Assembly (NCBI GenBank): GCA_016928775.1
Contig: JAFGKD010000069.1
Coordinates: 1-64,000 of the forward strand
DNA: 64,000 nt
Reading direction: 5' to 3'
From: Candidatus Zhuqueibacterota bacterium
Lineage (GTDB): Bacteria; Zhuqueibacterota; Zhuqueibacteria; Residuimicrobiales; Krinioviventaceae
Positions within the stretch are counted from its first letter, which is position 1. Each line of letters starts with the position of its first letter. The notes under the pieces were generated by a model. It worked only from the letters and a program-made list of their open reading frames with translations. It did not search any database and had not been told where the DNA came from. Of this stretch, positions 61,390 through 64,000 are shown in pieces. The position numbers and the translations under genes are program-made.

Positions 61390-62421
61390 TTATTTGCTCA
61401 AAGCCATTTTGCGGATCTGTACATTTTTGCCGCTTACCAGCTGATAGAGATATATAGCACTCGGCAGATCCGCTCCATCAAAGTCAACGGAGTACTCACC
61501 CGCTTGTTGCCCAGCATCAACAAGCGTCTTGATGCGAGCACCACGAACATCAAATACATCGAGGCGTACGTGAGCGGCGGCGGTCAATTGATAACGGATT
61601 GTTGTTTTGGGATTAAAGGGATTTGGGTAATTTGGTGAGAGATAAAATGAACCGAAGCGAGTTGTTTCAGCAGCACCAACCGTGGACACGATCTCGTCAC
61701 TCAGTTGGGCATTAGCAAAATAGACTGGCTCTGTTTTATCTTCCGTATAGAACCATTTCAGTTTCAAATCACGTCCACCGGTTGAACCGGGCCGCCATGC
61801 AAACGGAACGCCATCATCGTCGCCTATATCCACCTCAAAACCAAATATGCTGCCGGCCTGTGCTGGTATCCCGGCATCTTCCAAAGGAATGGCGACTTCA
61901 AGTTCCCAACCCTCGATCTCGCTCATCTCACGATAGGCATAAACGATATTTGTTGTATCCATGTGAAAGCGTTCGAGCTGATAAAAATAAATACCATAGC
62001 CAAACGGCAGCCACCACAATTGCGCCGCGTCTTTTTCGTCGCTCCACTTGGCTTCTTTGCTGTTATCGCCATCGAGGTAAAGCTCGACGCAATCATCCGC
62101 CCATCCCCAGCCGCCATTGGGATTTCTGAGGTCTTCGGAGCTTTCATCGACATTCAAAAAATCATCAACGACTTTGACATAGTAATACAAATAGGTCTCA
62201 TCCCACAAGACGCAGAAGGTTGGTGAGCAATCAAATTCATCTTGGGGCTCTCCCTCAATGACATTGAATTCGCTATAATGATTGGCACCATTCCAGACAT
62301 CATCTTTGATAGCGTCAATGCGCGGCGCGGTATCGGTTTTTTGAATGAAAAGATGCACATCCTGTGCAAGCAACGGCGTCAACAAAATCGCCAACGTAAA
62401 AAGGAGTAACGTGACTTTCAT
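61390..62421 (-). CDS. CBM9-like secreted protein, T9SS-sorted
   Basis: A 343-residue exported protein. The start at 62421 opens the signal peptide (MKVTLLLFTLAILLTPLLA), with GGGAG about nine bases upstream. Residues about 25-230 form a family 9-like carbohydrate-binding module (APRIDAIKDDVWNGA, then YYYVKVVDD and WADDCVELYLDGDNSKEAKW). A T9SS sorting domain (SPNYPNPFNPKTTIRYQL, ending VQIRKMALSK) follows. It is the first gene of the operon and would be the surface binding protein for the polysaccharide. Confidence 0.9.
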   Translation of the reverse strand: MKVTLLLFTLAILLTPLLAQDVHLFIQKTDTAPRIDAIKDDVWNGANHYSEFNVIEGEPQDEFDCSPTFCVLWDETYLYYYVKVVDDFLNVDESSEDLRNPNGGWGWADDCVELYLDGDNSKEAKWSDEKDAAQLWWLPFGYGIYFYQLERFHMDTTNIVYAYREMSEIEGWELEVAIPLEDAGIPAQAGSIFGFEVDIGDDDGVPFAWRPGSTGGRDLKLKWFYTEDKTEPVYFANAQLSDEIVSTVGAAETTRFGSFYLSPNYPNPFNPKTTIRYQLTAAAHVRLDVFDVRGARIKTLVDAGQQAGEYSVDFDGADLPSAIYLYQLVSGKNVQIRKMALSK

Positions 62422-62491
62422 AGTATGCTCTCCCAAATTTAATGTACCAGATCAATGCGCATTATAAACGCGCCCACATCAAAATTTCTTA

Positions 62492-62513
62492 TGTGTTCGA
62501 ACACACTTTTATA
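62492..62513 (-). promoter_or_regulatory. Operator-like palindrome O2 with -10-like box
   Basis: TGTGTTCGAACACA at 62492-62505 is a perfect 14-base palindrome with a central CG, as is common for LacI-family operators. On the minus strand TATAAA (62513-62508) ends two bases before it. The matching -35 is weak. Confidence 0.6.
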
Positions 62514-62616
62514 GCGACTTTTGCAAACAACAAGCCAACACTCGACGATATTATGCTCAAAATATTTGATAAAAAGACATTTTTATGATATAACGCTAAA
62601 TGTTCAACCAAAGCAG

Positions 62617-62661
62617 TGTGTACGAACACATTAAAATAGTGTAAATATTTCTGTATGTCAA
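62617..62661 (-). promoter_or_regulatory. Promoter with operator-like palindrome O1
   Basis: On the minus strand TTGACA (62661-62656), a 17-base spacer and TATTTT (62638-62633) form a promoter. TGTGTACGAACACA at 62617-62630 (plus-strand reading) starts two bases after the -10, so it would cover the transcription start. It differs from the site at 62492 by one base. The two centres are 125 bases apart, close to 12 helical turns. Confidence 0.65.
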
Positions 62662-62800
62662 GCATAATTTTGCAATAAAAGCAAGACCTCATCAGCTACC
62701 CATCAATTTTTCATATGTTACCATGCAGAAGGTTGGTACCGAGGTGTGATTTCAGGTGCCAATCCGCGATTGAGGCTTTGCCGATAGGGGTTTTATTTCA

Positions 62801-62829
62801 TTGTGAAAATTGTCACGAATAGCTATATT
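62801..62829 (+). promoter_or_regulatory. Possible promoter of the plus-strand carboxypeptidase-like gene
   Basis: TTGTGA at 62801-62806 and TATATT at 62824-62829 are separated by 17 bases, about 31 bases upstream of the ATG at 62861. Confidence 0.4.
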
Positions 62830-62860
62830 AGTTCAATTTTTGAAAAACCGGAAAAGGCGC

Positions 62861-63871
62861 ATGAAGTTCACCCACATCCTGATTCTACTGAGCGCGATAG
62901 CCCATTCTGCTGAGGCCGCATTTACGATCTCCGGTCGGGTTATCAATGCAACGCATGATAGCAGTGCCGTATCCTCAGCCACCGTACATTTACAGTCCTT
63001 GACAACGGCGGATCAAATGCCGTTCGAGGTTGCCGAGACGCAGACAAACCGTGGCGGAGAGTTTTCCTTTCAAATCTCAGAGAGCGATGAAGCAACAACT
63101 TTTTTTGCAGCAATCGATTTTCAGGGTGTCCGATATTTTAGTAACGGGATTCAACAGACAGAAAGATCGATCGAAAATCTGTCGCTCGTAGTCTACGACT
63201 CGACACACTCGTCCGCGCAGGTAGAAGCGTTTATGCATCATATCATTATCGATGATTTTGGTGAAACAGTTCAACTGCGCGAGACGCGCTTGCTGAACAA
63301 TCCGGGCACAAAAACCATCACAGAAACGTTCGTTGATGAACATATTGGCCAGGCGCTTTTTAAATTTCATCTTCCCCCCGGCGTCGTCAATTTCCAGCCA
63401 CTATCCACGCGCAGCAACGGAGAAATCGTGCAGCATGGTCATTATGCGATTGATCGCGGTATTTTATTGCCGGGCACGAAAACGATCAGCTTTGGCTACG
63501 AGCTGCCAATACCACAACAGCATCTCGCGCTAACTTTTAACGCGGCGCACAGGACGCGAACATTTGATATATTTAGCAGCAGCGAGAGTATCATCATCGA
63601 GTCTCCGCAGCTCACTGACTACGGTCCTATTGACATCCAAGGCAAAACCTTTCATCGCTATGGCCTGCCAAATGTTGCTGCCGGCTCCAGCATCTCTTTA
63701 AGCGTGCGACGTGTCAGCAAAGCGGCGCATGAGCAATCATCAACGCTGGCCATTATTCTGACGGCGGCCTTGCTCACTGTGGCAGTCGCTGTCAGCCTGG
63801 TGCGCAAAGAACACCGCAAACCATCGCAAACGGCACCTGATTTAACCGCAAAATCACGCACAAAAAAATGA
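62861..63871 (+). CDS. Membrane-anchored beta-domain protein next to an ABC transporter
   Basis: A 336-residue exported protein. The start at 62861 opens a signal peptide (ILILLSAIAHSAEA), with AAGG just upstream. Residues about 20-120 resemble a carboxypeptidase regulatory-like domain (FTISGRVINATHDSSAVSSA, TNRGGEFSF). A second beta-rich domain follows, and a membrane helix (TLAIILTAALLTVAVAVSLV, about 293-312) leads to a short basic cytoplasmic tail (KEHRKPSQ and KSRTKK). Its stop overlaps the ATG of the ABC ATPase gene (ATGA), so it probably acts with the transporter, perhaps in haem or cytochrome export, which is only inference. Confidence 0.82.
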   Translation: MKFTHILILLSAIAHSAEAAFTISGRVINATHDSSAVSSATVHLQSLTTADQMPFEVAETQTNRGGEFSFQISESDEATTFFAAIDFQGVRYFSNGIQQTERSIENLSLVVYDSTHSSAQVEAFMHHIIIDDFGETVQLRETRLLNNPGTKTITETFVDEHIGQALFKFHLPPGVVNFQPLSTRSNGEIVQHGHYAIDRGILLPGTKTISFGYELPIPQQHLALTFNAAHRTRTFDIFSSSESIIIESPQLTDYGPIDIQGKTFHRYGLPNVAAGSSISLSVRRVSKAAHEQSSTLAIILTAALLTVAVAVSLVRKEHRKPSQTAPDLTAKSRTKK

Positions 63872-64000
63872 TTCATGTCCAAAAGATTGTAAAAGCATTC
63901 GGTCGCATGCGCGCCCTGGATGGGGTGAGTTTTTCAATTGCACAGGGCCAGTACGTGGCGCTACTCGGTGCCAACGGCGCCGGCAAAACCACTCTCATGC
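63868..64000 (+). CDS. ABC transporter ATP-binding protein, partial
   Basis: The first 44 codons of an ATPase subunit, cut by the window end. It begins MIHVQKIVKAFGRMRALDGV and has the Walker A motif GANGAGKTT. The style fits haem-exporter (CcmA) or drug-export type ATPases. The start overlaps the stop of the preceding gene by four bases. Confidence 0.9.
   Translation, partial: MIHVQKIVKAFGRMRALDGVSFSIAQGQYVALLGANGAGKTTLM

Larger units (their letters stand above)
62437..62860. other. Intergenic regulatory region between divergent genes
   Basis: This 424-base, AT-rich gap has no gene. It holds the two palindromes and promoters of the minus-strand carbohydrate operon at 62492-62661 and a possible promoter for the plus-strand gene at 62801-62829, described separately. 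Confidence 0.75.

Overview
The window looks like a chromosome segment of an uncultivated or little-studied member of the FCB superphylum, nearest in style to Calditrichota, KSB1 or Ignavibacteria-type genomes. The support is four secreted proteins ending in a type IX secretion (T9SS) sorting domain of the NPFNP type, an S46 dipeptidyl peptidase, a TonB-dependent receptor with an N-terminal carboxypeptidase-like domain, a DUF5916/CBM9-like barrel protein and a multihaem cytochrome with TPRs. The phylum is inferred from gene style only; there is no rRNA or tRNA gene here.

Layout. 1-276: intergenic DNA with interspersed-repeat remnants. 277-10182: an S46 peptidase (minus), then a plus-strand run of a barrel protein, a sulfatase, a T9SS-tagged beta-sandwich protein, a T9SS-tagged GH66 dextranase-like enzyme and a DUF5916 outer-membrane protein, probably for glycan use. 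10184-19271 (minus): a small membrane protein possibly of the EACC1 type, a zinc dehydrogenase, an unknown conserved protein, a GH5 lipoprotein, a PAP2 phosphatase, an eight-haem TPR cytochrome lipoprotein and a TonB-dependent receptor. 19272-19797: no intact gene, with hairpin repeats and a TolC-family remnant. 19798-26000: epimerase, an internally deleted site-2 protease, a hydrolase lipoprotein, then a photolyase divergent from a DUF4397 lipoprotein and an FAD oxidoreductase, with two clear terminators.

26082-44921 is a minus-strand run of 15 genes with very short gaps or overlaps, probably one long operon. It begins with a partner-switching module: four SpoIIE/RsbU-type phosphatases with different sensor domains, one STAS anti-anti-sigma protein and one RsbW-like kinase. 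It continues with a B12-type radical SAM enzyme, a TPR lipoprotein, a deoxynucleoside kinase, a SAM hydroxide adenosyltransferase, a site-2 protease, an unknown membrane protein, a class A penicillin-binding protein, a PfkB sugar kinase and another unknown membrane protein. No sigma factor is in the window.

45100-49359 is an AmmeMemoRadiSam cluster (DUF362, radical SAM, MEMO-AMMECR1 fusion, second AMMECR1). Unusually, its DUF362 and radical SAM proteins carry twin-arginine-like leaders and the fusion has an apparent Sec signal. It is followed by a pseudo-receiver/PAS/GAF sensor and a divergent long KamA-family radical SAM protein.

53597-62421 (minus) is a carbohydrate operon: a T9SS-tagged CBM9-like protein, a GH94 phosphorylase, a LacI-family regulator, a T9SS-tagged clan GH-A hydrolase and a GH78-like rhamnosidase. 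Upstream of it are two near-identical palindromes, TGTGT(T/A)CGAACACA, each two bases after a -10-like box, which look like operators for the LacI protein. The window ends in a membrane-anchored beta-domain protein and the start of an ABC-transporter ATPase.
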